From contig NC_092602.1 of assembly GCF_047663525.1 (NCBI RefSeq), forward strand, positions 6,879,501 through 6,943,500: a stretch of DNA of 64,000 bases. Direction: 5' to 3'. Below are positions 45,320-55,629 of this stretch, piece after piece. The notes under the pieces were generated by a model that was not told where the DNA came from, ran no database searches, and was given only the letters and a program-made list of their open reading frames with translations. A program made the translations under genes and the position numbers. Origin of the DNA: Anas platyrhynchos. Its lineage: Eukaryota; Chordata; Aves; Anseriformes; Anatidae. Position 1 is the first letter of the stretch. Each line of letters begins with the position of its first letter.

Positions 45320-47300
45320 GAGGGGGGGGCAAAAATGTGAGTTTTTAATCCCATTTTAAAGGACTTTTACCCATGCATGAAGTCTCCTTTTGAAGTGCTG
45401 CAGCTGGCTCCCTGGAGGAGGAGGTGCCCGGCAGCCCCACAAAGGTTTCTGGATGAAGCCTTTAGGCAGCCGGTGCTGGTCGTTACACGGGGCAGGATGC
45501 TCCTCGTGCCACCACCATCAGGGCACTGGGATGTGACCAGTAAATGGATTTACTGGTGTGCCAAGGAAATTGCTGGTGCTCCGGAGGTGGAGAGGGACAG
45601 GGGGAGCAGCCTGCAGCAGGCTCTGAGCCCCACAGTGCAGAGCCTGGGGTGTGCAAACTGATTGAGCAGGATGCTAGCAGTGATTGCAATGAATTTCCTT
45701 GGTGGTCTTTTGTGCTATGTAAATGGCATAGGGAGGGGAACTAATTCTGTGTGCTGATCAGGTGCAGGATGCTTTTTTGCATGCCTCCATTGCAGGGCTT
45801 GGGTTTCATGAGTCGAGGCACTGAGCTGATGCAGGATGAATTCAACCCGTATCTTGCCCTGTCTCGTGTGACAGTACCTTCCTAGGGGAGCATCTGGGGC
45901 TAAACTCCATGAATTGGGGTCACCAGCATGAATCCAGCTGGGGAGGCAGGTTGCTTGCTGGAAGCAGCTGTGAGGGAGCAGTGAATGGCCCAATTTCTTG
46001 GACTTTCTCAGAGGTGCGTTGGAGGCAGTGCTGTTGGTGGCTCAGGAGCACAGGTTATTGTCATTCCCATGGTGGCACCAGGACCAAGGGCTAACGGTAT
46101 CATCAGGGCATTGCTCATGCTGGGAAAATGCGAGCAAAGGCGTCACAGCTAAAGCTGGTAGGGAAAAAAATCCTTAATCACTTTCCCCTTACATCCACCA
46201 CAGAGGAAAATATCTATGGGGTTTGGGTTGTTGTGGTTTTGGTTTGGGGGTTGTTTGTTTGTTTTTCTTTTTTTTTCTCTCTTTTTTTATTGAAAAAATG
46301 TAAATAAATGTGTTAGGTTTTTGAATGAGCCATTTTCAATTTACAATGGATGTGTGGCATGGGCTAGGAAAAGTTGACAGTCTTGGGAAGAAATCAGCTC
46401 GTTTTGGTGCTCAGCTCTGCAGAGGGGCCAGGGCACATCCCAGGGCACATAGCCATGGGCTATGGGGGGCAGGCACTGATAACCAAGTACCCATCACTCG
46501 TCCATCCCCATCGGGGCTGGGGGATGCTGGCAGCACGGGGGCTTGCCAGGGGGAGCAGCGCTGCAGCTCTCCAGCACTGACCTGCTCAATAAGCAGCAAG
46601 TGAGGAAACAGGAGCCTGCACCAGGAAATCAATTAATGTGAGACTTGCGCTTTGTTTTTATTTTTTAATCTTCTTTTTCCATTTTTCAGGCAGATGTCTA
46701 AAGGTGCGGGTGGTGGGGGCATTTTTTCTTGAGGCTGTTGCTTTTCTGTCCCCTCACTTCACAGCAAAAGTGCAGTGAAGCCCAGCGACCTGGGGCTCTG
46801 TGCCTCTTCCCCGCTCCCCTCCACCCGCTGGCGCTGGGGGGCTGATGGGGTCGCGTGTCTGAAGGGCTGGCAGCAAGATCCAGAGCTGGGCATCAGCAAT
46901 TTTCTTGTGATGAGGGCTTGGAAATGCGAGCTGCAATGCCTACGTGCTGTGCTCGACCTCTGAGCCTGCTCGGAGACGAGGAGGGGCTGAGGGGGGGTTA
47001 AATCCATCCTGCCCCCCAGGCAAAGGTGATGGGTCTGTATTTAAGCAGCCTAAAATTTTAGTGTTGTGAGCTCCCTGTGCTCCGTCCCCCAGCCCCTCTG
47101 CCCCTGCCTCTGAAGGTGCTCAGGGATTTCTGCCTCCCTCGTGGATGTAGAGCATCCCCCCAAATTTCTTGTTGTGCCCTTCATGGTGTGGTGGGATAAG
47201 GGTATCTCCCGTATCCCTAAAATTTCCAGATTTTGCTCAAAACAATATGAAGGAACGTTTTGCAATCAGCATGGTGTCTGATTTAAGCCATGGTTTGTTT
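45320..47300. other. Non-coding stretch, one strong acceptor
   Basis: No gene was recognised. G/T-rich then T-rich low-complexity sequence lies at 46218-46290. A strong plus-strand acceptor (TTTAATCTTCTTTTTCCATTTTTCAG written in two pieces: TTTAATCTTCTTTTTCC and ATTTTTCAG) ends at 46689 without a good donor. It could belong to the exon series that starts at 47322. Confidence 0.45.
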
Positions 47301-47321
47301 TTTTTGTTTTTTCTTTTGCAG

Positions 47322-47392
47322 GGGACACAGATATTACAGAAGCTGAAAGCAGAGAGCTCATCATGCCTGAAGAGCACCCACTTGTGTCCTGG
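47322..47392 (+). other. Candidate exon A (71 bp) of a spliced plus-strand unit
   Basis: The acceptor is TTTTGTTTTTTCTTTTGCAG and the donor CCTGG|GTGAGT, both strong. Two frames are open. The one that starts after two bases reads DTDITEAESRELIMPEEHP and LVSW and ends on a codon boundary, so it joins candidate exon B (47651) in that exon's only open frame. The intron would be 258 bp, a normal small size in birds. The peptide is acidic and not one I recognise. It might also be a lncRNA exon. Confidence 0.38.
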
Positions 47393-47650
47393 GTGAGTTC
47401 ATAGCCACAGGAAACAGGTATCTGAGGTTCTGCTGTGTTCTGTAAACTTCCCTGACTCGATCCTTAAGCTTCCCTGATTTTACCAGAGTTGCAAAGTCCT
47501 TCGGAAATTTTAACTTATTGAAATAGAGATGAGTTAACGTACTTAATTCAGGCTAAGGAGGAATTGGAGATGGCGTTCCAGGACAAAACCCAGTCAGTGG
47601 AGGTGGACTTAAATACTTCCATCTCTTTTTTTTTTTCCTCTGCTTGTCAG

Positions 47651-47743
47651 AGCAGGAAGAGCGAGGTGACCAGTGCTCAGCCCTTTTTCCTGCTGGCCAC
47701 ATGCAAACCTGAGCCTGCGAGGAACAAAGATGGTGCTTGCCCT
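47651..47743 (+). other. Candidate exon B (93 bp) of a spliced plus-strand unit
   Basis: It is preceded by a very strong acceptor (CTTTTTTTTTTTCCTCTGC then TTGTCAG) and followed by CCCT|GTAAGG, a donor with a good intron side but a poor exon side. Its length is 31 codons exactly. Only frame 0 is open, reading SRKSEVTSAQPFFLLATCK and then PEPARNKDGACP. Frame 0 is what exon A supplies, and it passes phase 0 to candidate exon C at 49408. Confidence 0.33.
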
Positions 47744-47749
47744 GTAAGG

Positions 47750-48400
47750 AGGGCCAGGCTGCTTTGTTCTGAGATCTGTTTTCTTTGCAAGCAGGGACAC
47801 TATTTTAAAAGCAAACACCACCCTGAAATTAAAATTTGAGAAACTTTCTGCTTTGAAAACATCGGAGTATTTGGTGGGTTGGGTTTTAATGTCATGTTTT
47901 CGTAATGTAAAAACCATTCAAGTCCAAGTGCAAGCTCCTAAATAGCTGCTTTGCTGTAACCTAATTGTCAATGGAAACTGGAATTCAGCTTAAGTCACAG
48001 CACAGGGAAATGAAACAGCATGGGCAGAGCGAAAGGCTGAGCTGAACTGCCTGAACTAAAGCACTGCACTCTTATTTGAAGGGAGCAGGTAAACTTATGG
48101 TGAAAATATCACCAACACTTCTGCCAAACGTTGTGACTTCAGCAAATCTGCTTTTTCTGCTGGTAACCTGTCCCATCAGATGAGCAGCAGCCTCTTCCTG
48201 CTCCAGGAGTGAGCCAAAGGGGGTCCCCAGGGGCTGGGGAGCAGAGGATGCTCTCCTGCAGGTGCTGCTGCGTGTCAGGAGCCAAGCAGAGAGCTGAAAT
48301 TGAGTCCTGCACACATTGCCCAGGTGTGGGGGGAGACCTTGGTCTGTCATCTGTCTCTTTGAACAGTCCCAGAGAGGGAGGAGAGGTTCATTCATCTTCT
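47750..48400. other. Non-coding stretch, no gene seen
   Basis: Presumed intron or intergenic sequence between candidate exons. No splice pairs or recognisable frames. It ends at a poly(A) run (48404-48419). Confidence 0.45.
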
Positions 48401-48403
48401 CTT

Positions 48404-48419
48404 AAAAAAAAAAAAAAAA
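48404..48419 (+). repeat. Poly(A) run (16 bp)
   Basis: An uninterrupted A run after CTTCTCTT. No retrogene is visible upstream. Confidence 0.9.
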
Positions 48420-48424
48420 GTGAG

Positions 48425-49400
48425 GATCAGTAAAACCGGTGCATCCATTTGCTGCTTGCATGCCTGGTGCATGTAGGAGATATGTTAAGCTCCTCAAAAC
48501 ATGTTTTATTTTTCTCTGTTAACAAGTTTGACGTTGGAAAGGGTTATGTTGTTCTATTCATCATTTCAATGATGGCTTTGGGAAGGGAATAAGAAGGCAC
48601 TGAACATCCCCTGCTCTGTGCAAGGCAGTATTTTGTCTCTTTTTTTGATATTCGCTGGGAAATTAGGGTGTGGGAACCTAAATCTGTGGTTTTGTTCAAA
48701 CCCAAAGTGAAGGGAAACATCATGAGAACTTCAGATTGGCTTGGGCTGTGCTTATTGTTTTTTTGTTTTGTCTGTGTGCATGTAATGCCATAATCTTTGA
48801 AGTCCTTTTCCTCTAACTCATTGTATCTGCGGTCTGGATGAGCCCCTAAAAGCTGGTGAGCTGGGCTGCAGCTCCCGTTCAGCTCAGCAGGTCCCCAGGC
48901 CAGTCCCTTGGAGGACAGGTAAGGCTGTGGGTTACACGCAATTATCCACCTCTGCTGCATTTCCTGCTCACCCCAAATCAGACAAAAACACCCAGGGAGA
49001 TTTTTCTCCTGGGTTTCTTCTCCAAACACCCACGAGCACAGGCTCTGCTCCGGCGTGAGCATTTGGAGCATCGCCGCTCCTCGCCGCCAGGACCAAGGGG
49101 TGCCCCGGTTTTTAGGGGGCGCAGAGCAGGAGGTTTGGCAGCCGAGCGTATTTGTTTTAATACCGGCTGCCCCCGTGGCTGCTCGCTCCCTCCCGGCCCG
49201 TCCTGTTTCAATAGCACGAGCCCAGCAATGTTATTTCAGCAATCAGCTGCAAGACAAAACAGCTGGCCCTGTCAGCCGGCCCGCGGAGGTGTGGAAAGTC
49301 CACTGGGGGATTAAGCTGGTCTTACCATCAGTCCTCACTTGTGAAAATACAACCTACTAAGTTTGCCTAGATGATGCAGTTTTCAATTGCTTTTGTTTGC
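48425..49400. other. Non-coding stretch with one strong donor
   Basis: A consensus plus-strand donor (GGACAG|GTAAGG) ends at 48918; acceptors upstream of it are poor. A 175-codon minus-strand frame (48544-49071) is long for this GC content but has no recognisable domain. Positions 49050-49290 are CpG-containing. Confidence 0.4.
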
Positions 49401-49407
49401 TTTGCAG

Positions 49408-49597
49408 ACAGGTCCTAAATCACGCTGTCAGTCAGCCTCCCTGCCTCCCCCCCGCGCCTTCCAGGCGCTCTCGGGGAGGACCTGCGATGTCTTTCCCAGC
49501 TCTGCGTATTTCCAAGGCTTCCCCTTGCTCTCCCGGTGGGAAGGGAGGTGGCACATCCCGCAGGGTGAAGCCCCCGGTACCTGGCAGTGATGCTCAG
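49408..49597 (+). other. Candidate exon C (terminal coding or 190-bp internal)
   Basis: The acceptor CAATTGCTTTTGTTTGCTTTGCAG (24 bp; pyrimidine core TTTTGTTTGCTTTGCAG) is strong. In phase 0, as delivered by candidate exon B, the frame is open for 60 codons: it begins TGPKSRCQSASLPPPRAF, continues FPSSAYFQGFPLLSRWEGR and stops at TGA 49588-49590. A donor (GCTCAG|GTGGGG) at 49597 would make it internal. Taken with A and B it gives a continuous 114-codon frame across three exons. Confidence 0.3.
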
Positions 49598-49797
49598 GTG
49601 GGGCTGTGGGGAGAAGCACCAGCATGGACCCTGCCCTGGTGCCTGGGGGCTTTGTGGCAGGACCCCCAGCTGCTCTCCAAATTTCTGCTTTCACATTTCG
49701 TGCTTGCAGCGGGGTGGGGAGGGCTTTATCAGCTCTCATCTCTCTCTTCACGACCATGATGGGGGATTTCCGCAGCAGGGAAGAGCGCTATCCTCAC

Positions 49798-49940
49798 CTT
49801 CCATCCTCCTCCCTCTCCTGTTACATCCATCCTTCCTCTCCTCCCTCTCCTGTTACATCCATCCTCCTGGCTGCAGAAGACATCCGCACACCACGGGCAG
49901 AGCAGGGCTGGATTCTGGCTCCTTGCGAGCATTTTACGCC
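49798..49940 (-). other. Candidate exon on the minus strand (143 bp)
   Basis: The minus strand has an acceptor with a long T tract (TTATTTTTTTTTTTTGCCAG) and a good donor (GGAAG|GTGAGG). The frame through it is open, beginning GRKMLARSQNPALLCPWCA. It contains the 32-bp direct repeat described separately and opposes the plus-strand candidates on either side. It is therefore probably a pseudo-exon or an antisense exon; both strands cannot easily be right without overlapping transcripts. Confidence 0.2.
49806..49869 (+). repeat. Two-copy 32-bp direct repeat
   Basis: CTCCCTCTCCTGTTACATCC recurs 32 bp later, with nearly identical pyrimidine-rich flanks. It is a recent local duplication. Confidence 0.85.
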
Positions 49941-50103
49941 CTGGCAAAAAAAAAAAATAAATAAAAAATGTGCCATGGTTTTTGGCACAGGAAGGGCAGG
50001 TGGAGATGGGGAGGAAGAGGCTCCGCAAGGTGCAAGCCTGCGAGGTCAGTGGGAGTCATCTGCTCAGCTCTGTCCCACCGGGCATGCTTTTGTATATCCG
50101 TAG

Positions 50104-50265
50104 GTGCCTGAGTACAGCCCTGTCAGCACCCACGGAAGGAGCTGGTCCTGGCTGCAGGCAGGGACCAATCCTGCTCCGCACACGGAGCCTCCAGGACACA
50201 GTGCCCCTAATGCAGAGCTTCTCCGTGGGTCTTCGGGGGCTTTCAGCCAGGATTTCAGACCATGG
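50104..50265 (+). other. Candidate internal exon J (162 bp, phase 0)
   Basis: The acceptor is GCATGCTTTTGTATATCCGTAG and the donor ACCATGG|GTAAGC. The length is exactly 54 codons and frame 0 is open, starting VPEYSPVSTHGRSWSWLQAG and later GHSAPNAELLRGSSGAFSQ. It is GC-rich, so openness alone is weak evidence. It lies on the same strand as candidates A-C and could be a further exon or an alternative 3' exon. Confidence 0.28.
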
Positions 50266-50269
50266 GTAA

Positions 50270-53200
50270 GCCCCGTCCCATGCTGCTGGGCACCAGAAGA
50301 CTGCTCGAAGTCAGGGCACACAGGTCCCAGTGGTAGGTCTGCAAATTCCTTTATAAATCTGGCCCGCATCTCGTAAGCAGCTGTGGCAACATCTCTTCCA
50401 CCCCCCCACCAGCCCCGGCCTCGCTGTTCCAGGTGTTTTCTTCCGCCTTTGTCTCGTAAGACAATACACAAAGGACAGGCCCCTTCCAGGTCTGGGGGTC
50501 TGTGCGCCAAGCCCGCTCCCAGCAGCGCACTAAATCCTGCCCCTCCACGTAATTTAAATCGCAGCAGCGCTTGCGTCTCGAGGAAGGTGGGGGAGGCAGC
50601 TGGATCTGAGCATCGCCTGGTCCATGAACGTGCTGCGATGCCTCTTCCCTCCTCTCTATACAGCTGTAGGGACAAATGTTGGGGTCAGAAGGGTTTTGGT
50701 CACCTGAGGGTGCCGATGCTGATGGCCCGGTGCTGAGCTTGCAGTGCTCCTGGGGCAGTGTGGTGCTGAGCTGCCAACACCTCCCATCCCCATCAAGGCA
50801 ATGAGAAAACCCAAGGAGTATTTCAAAAATACTTTTTTTTTTCTAGTGGGAAGGATGGCTCTTGGGGCATCTCTGCAGGGGTCCTGCAGGCATGGGCCTT
50901 GTGTGCAGGGGCACTGAGGGTGGCCACCTTTTCGACATCCCCAGGAGCTCCACTCTCCGAACCTTGAACTGGTTTCACATCTGATTTTAGCCAAGCCAGA
51001 GGAACAGCTGCCTCTGGGCAAGGCTTTGTTTTTCTTCTCCTTTTTTTTCCTCTGCTGTCAAGCAGCCTGGACACACAGCAAGAAAGCTGCATCCCCCAGT
51101 GCTCCAGCAAGGAGAGAGCGCTGGGATCCGCACTGGCCACTTCCACGGGTACTTCCAACCTGCTTTTTCAGACCCACAAGACCTGAAGGCCAAGAAGGAC
51201 CCCAATTTCTGGTCCTAATGTTATGCAGCCAGCAGTTATTCAGCCTGATCTTGCTCTGGGCAGGATCTGCTGCTGACTTGGAAGCTCTCCCTGGTGAAGA
51301 TAACAGCGTGTTTCCTCTGCTTTTCTGGTCAAAGTGATGTTGGAGGTGGTCTGGGACTGGTTCTGTCCTTGCCTCTTGCATCCCAGGAGGTGGAATAGGT
51401 GATTGGTGCTCTTGCAAAGGAGCTGGAGTCATTGCCTGGACTTTGGGTGGCTTTGCAAATGCTGCTCAGGCTTTTTTTACCTCTGAGCTTGGCTGTGGGT
51501 AAAATTAGAAGCATCTTAAGGGGAAAGAAAATTCCTCAGTGAACTCCAAAATACCAGCCACGGGGCTGCCAAAGGGTTAAGGTTTTAGCTGAGCTCCTCC
51601 TCCTTCTGTGCACCAGCCTCCCTGGGAAACAGTTTATCATACTGATATAGAAAAATAAAGAAAATGGCACGCATCTTGTGTTCGAGGGGGATTAACCTCA
51701 CCAGGAGCATCCAACGCCGGCCCCGTTCCTCAGAGGGGCTCTGGCAGGGAGAGCTGGAGGAACACCAGGCTGGGATACGTGCTGCAGATGGCATTGCGAT
51801 CCTGCTTGGCCTTGCAAGGGGGCTTTGGAGCAACTGGAAGCAGACCTGGCAGGGATTTGAGGGGGGATAAATCGTGCATCAGAGTTATTTTGGCCAGGTG
51901 AAACTTCTCAGGGCTCCACGAAAAACCCTTCCATTGCATCTCCCTCTTTCAGTGCTAACAGAAACGTGTCGGAAGGGCACGGTGAAGTAGGAAATTCTGG
52001 GAGATGCCCCTTTTCTGCCAGGCAAGCGGTGTTTCTGCTGCTCGTGGCGCGGTGAGCTCCCCTACAGCTGCTCCTCCAGCATAAATCTGACCCGCGAGCT
52101 CACCCAATTCATTAGACACTGCCTGTTGAAAAGGCAGTAAATCAGCTAAAACCTCAGTCAGGACTGGCTTTGGCATGTTTTATGGTAGAATTAGAATAAC
52201 GAATGAGGAGCCGGCTGTTTATGTTAGTTTTGGCTTGCAAGCTGAAGAAAAATTCTGGTGTTGGACTTTGTGATAAAGTCTCTGCGCTGTAGCAGGCTCC
52301 GAGATTGGAAACAACTTTTAAAAGCCTCGAGGGCTCCGGAGGGTGAGGCTGGTACATCATGAGCCTGCTGAGCACCAGGGTGAGGTGAGAGACATGGGCA
52401 GGATGAGATCACGATGCCAGGGGCTCTCCAAAGCTTGGCCACCTGCAGCCATCTGCTCCTTGGGGCTGCTCTCCGTCCCACATGCGTGAGGAATAAGGTG
52501 AATCAGCCAAACTCACACATGTCCAGCTATTTCCACGCTCCGGCTGGCTTATTTATACCTTGCTTGGATGATTTGGGACTCCTCCATAATTTGTGGTGGG
52601 TCAACCATCATCTGTTCTAGGCAGGTTTCCATCCAGCTTCGCTCTGATACCTTTCAGGGTGTAAAATGTGCTTTGAGGTGGGGGGTAGGAACCGGGCTGA
52701 ACTTCACTAGGGTTTTCTCCAACCCGTAATGTGGGTCTGGGTGTCTTGTGGTGGAGATGGATCAGTTTTCCTACCCCCTAGAAGAAGGCACCCTGGAGAA
52801 GCGAGATGAGCCCATTTTGGGGCTAGTTTTGTCCAACCATACCACCAGAGCAGCTTCCTCTGGTCCCCATGAAGCCAAGGAAGAGAAAGGAGGCCGGGTA
52901 TCTGTATTCACACCAGGGGGGATCATCTTTGACTCTATCCTGCTTCAGGCTGAGCTTGCCTGGCAGCCAGGCTTATGAAGAGGTCTTCTCCAGCCAAAAT
53001 GGCCCAAACCGTAAGTCCCAATCCCAGAGGTTTAGCTGGGACTCCAGTGCTTATATTGTGTGTTATTTGCATCCAGGTGATGTATCACCAGTTGATATCC
53101 ACCTTCATAATTTATCCGTCTTCATCATTTAGTAAGGATAACCCAGTAAATTGAGGGCACAAAGCAGTGTCCATGATCCAGGCACGCTGCAGTGAATTCC

Positions 53201-54545
53201 CATTTTCTCACCCCCTGAGGGTACTGGGAGGGGTGAGCACCTTGACCTGCTGAGCTCCTTCCACTGCAAGACCCGTGGGGGCTCTCCAAGTATCTGGCAT
53301 CGCCTCCGCGTGCTGAATGTAGGTTTTCATCTCCATGTAGCCTTATTTTCCCCCTAATGACTTGTGGCTGTGCTCAGAGTGGACACAGCTTTCACTCAGA
53401 TCTGAGGTCTGGGGCACTCCTCTTCCTTCTTCCAACTCTTTTACCCCTCCCTACTAACAAAAGCTAAACAAATGGACCCAAATCTCTGCGCCTCTGCTGT
53501 TGAACCAGTGGGCAGGACTTGTCTATGTCCATGATTTCACTTTGGCTTCTGCAGTGTCTTGATTTCCTCCAAAGGAACACAATGCGCAGCCCCTTCCTAG
53601 CAGAGGAGCCCAGCACACCTGGCCTTGTTGTTCATCCTGTGGTTCTGCTGGGGTCTTTGAGCTTCCCTTTTGGACAATTTGAGAACACAAAGTGCACGGT
53701 TTCCCAGAAAGGAGTTCTTCAGGGTTGCACACAAGTCTCTTCACCAGCTGGACAATGAAATGCAGTTCACAAGTGGGTTCTCACGTGTTGGTTGGAAGCA
53801 AGGCTGAAGGCTTTGTGGAGGGCTGCTTAGAGCATAGGTTTCCAAGTGTTTGCTGTCTGAATGCAAGCTCCAACACCTGTAAAAGCAGGAAATGTGCTTA
53901 CGGCATCTTCCAGAAGTAACCCCGTGCAAAGGGCCCAGGTTGGGCTTGCACAGCAGAGATATAAGGACGTGGCAGCTCCCTCCCAATGTACCACACGACC
54001 ACAAGCTTTGCACACCCACCTTGGGCTCACTCACGTGGATCTGCAGGCAAGTACCATCTGAGTTCACCTCCCTACTCCTCACCTCTCTGCTCCTTCCCTT
54101 GGTAGACACCGAAACATCCCAAGGGCTTAACCCAAACCCAAGGGGAGGTTGTTGACTTCAGGGGGCTGTGGATGAGGTCCGGCAGGTGGCCCACAGCAGT
54201 CACAACTTCTTGCCTCTTCCTTACACATTTTGAGCCCAAACCATGCCTGTGCTCACCTGGCAGGGGCTGTTGGGCCAGGAGAAGCAGGATTTGGAGGGAG
54301 GACGACACGATGGAGCTGCTCATTGCTTCCCCTGGTGCCACCCCAACTCCTGGGTCTCACCCAGCCACCCCACAAGCCATCTCCCACCACTGTGCCCTTC
54401 TGCCTGCCTTTTCCTCTCTCCCTGTTCCCCATTGAAACCATCCAGGCTCAGTCCAGGTTTCCTCCAGGATTATTTTGACTATTTTTCTCTTCCCTGGACA
54501 CCGCGGCCGCCGCCTGCCGGCAGGGCTGGCTCAAGGGCAGCCTCC
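50270..54545. other. Long non-coding stretch, no gene seen
   Basis: No gene was recognised. A T-rich acceptor (TACTTTTTTTTTTTCTAG) ends near 50846 and another (CCTCTGCTGTCAAGCAG) near 51065, neither with a matching donor. Overlapping frames reach 203 codons on the minus strand at 50064-50675. An octamer ATTTGCAT lies at 53065-53072. A NotI-type GCGGCCGC is present near 54502. Confidence 0.45.
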
Positions 54546-54559
54546 GGCCTTTAGCTCTT

Positions 54560-55625
54560 TGAAGATTAGGGGCTTTAGCATGTCTTTAAAGTGAATTTCT
54601 CTCCCCCTTCCTCTGTTTTATTATTATAATTGATGACCAGCAAACTTTTCTTTTCCTTTATCTCTTAAATATGTTTCTTTACCCTTAAAAATGCAATATT
54701 TCTTTTAACTCGGAATATGGATGAGTCTGTGCCTAGCAGGGCCGCCTTTGCATCATCTGTCAACTTGATCGTGCAAAGCCTCTGTTTTCAGCTGGCATCC
54801 AGCGCGGATTTCAAAGCCGTGACTCACCACTTCTTTGCAGAGTTAGGACCAAAAGAGAAGGTAAAACAAAACAACGCACAAAAAACCTCTTTACGTCGTT
54901 GACGAGGGAATTTTATTCTGGGAGGCCTCGTGCTGGTGCTATCAGGGAGTTTTGCACGAGAAGGATTAAAATTGTCGCAAGATTTCAGGAGTGAGGGCTA
55001 CAAAATGAATGGTTGCTCCTTGGAAAACGTCTGTTGGGAGAAATAAAATGATTGCAAGTGCAGTTGGGAGGCCAAGATGCAAATTTTTTATTTTTAAAAA
55101 ACAAAGCAGGAAAGGGGGAGGGCATTTGAGTCATTTTTTTAAGTAGTCAAAACATTGCACTTCCATACAATGCGTATAAGCTTAAGTAGCATATGCTAGA
55201 AACTGGAATTGCTTTCTTTCTCTGCGCACATTTGTATAAATAGCAAAACCAAGCCCACTTTCAGAAGGAAAAATCCATTGAATTGAAGAACAGAAATCCC
55301 CTTTTCTCTGAAAATATGAGCAAAATTTTTTCCCAAGCTATATAATTTAACCAGAAGTATCTTTTATTTGAAATATTTGTTTTTTATTTATTTTTTTATA
55401 TATTTATTTATTTATTTTATACCATAGCTGATACCATGAGCCAGAGGGGGGGTTGGAACCTCTGCACTGCCTGCCTCCGGCGGCTCCTGTTACGGGATCC
55501 CAGGCTTCAGGGCTTTAACGAAGACAACTCTCCAAATAGTGTCAAAGGAGTATGCCCATAGCAGCTTAATGTTTCCTCTGTTGTCAGCTCTTTTTATGAC
55601 ACCTTATCATATGCATCTTAAATCC
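54560..55625. promoter_or_regulatory. 1-kb AT-rich block resembling conserved non-coding sequence
   Basis: AT-rich sequence between GC-rich flanks, with TTATTATAATTGATGACC, AAATATGTTTCTTTACCC, a perfect octamer (ATGCAAAT, 55077-55084), ATAAGCTTAAGTAGCATATG and a TATTTATTTATTTATT run near 55400. It includes the exon candidate at 54792. The combination of AT-richness with low-CpG but non-repetitive sequence is typical of developmental regulatory deserts. Inference only. Confidence 0.3.
54792..54860 (+). other. Candidate internal exon K (69 bp, phase 0)
   Basis: It is bounded by an acceptor (GCAAAGCCTCTGTTTTCAG) and a donor (GAGAAG|GTAAAA). Frame 0 is open and reads LASSADFKAVTHHFFAEL and GPKEK, strikingly protein-like in an AT-rich setting. 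The same frame is open upstream through the acceptor to an ATG at 54718, so a longer unspliced version is possible. An inner acceptor (CACCACTTCTTTGCAG) could shorten it to 20 bp. I do not recognise it. Confidence 0.3.
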
Positions 55626-55629
55626 GCGT

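Noticed and set aside
48544-49071. 175-codon minus-strand frame
   Set aside because: Long for its GC content, but the composition changes along its length, it has no domain I know, and there is no splice or promoter support. I could not exclude a real exon inside it.
52620-52990. Possible third CR1 fragment (CTTCACTAGGG, TTTTCTCCAACCCG)
   Set aside because: Isolated words resemble CR1, but the order and spacing do not follow a CR1 3' end.
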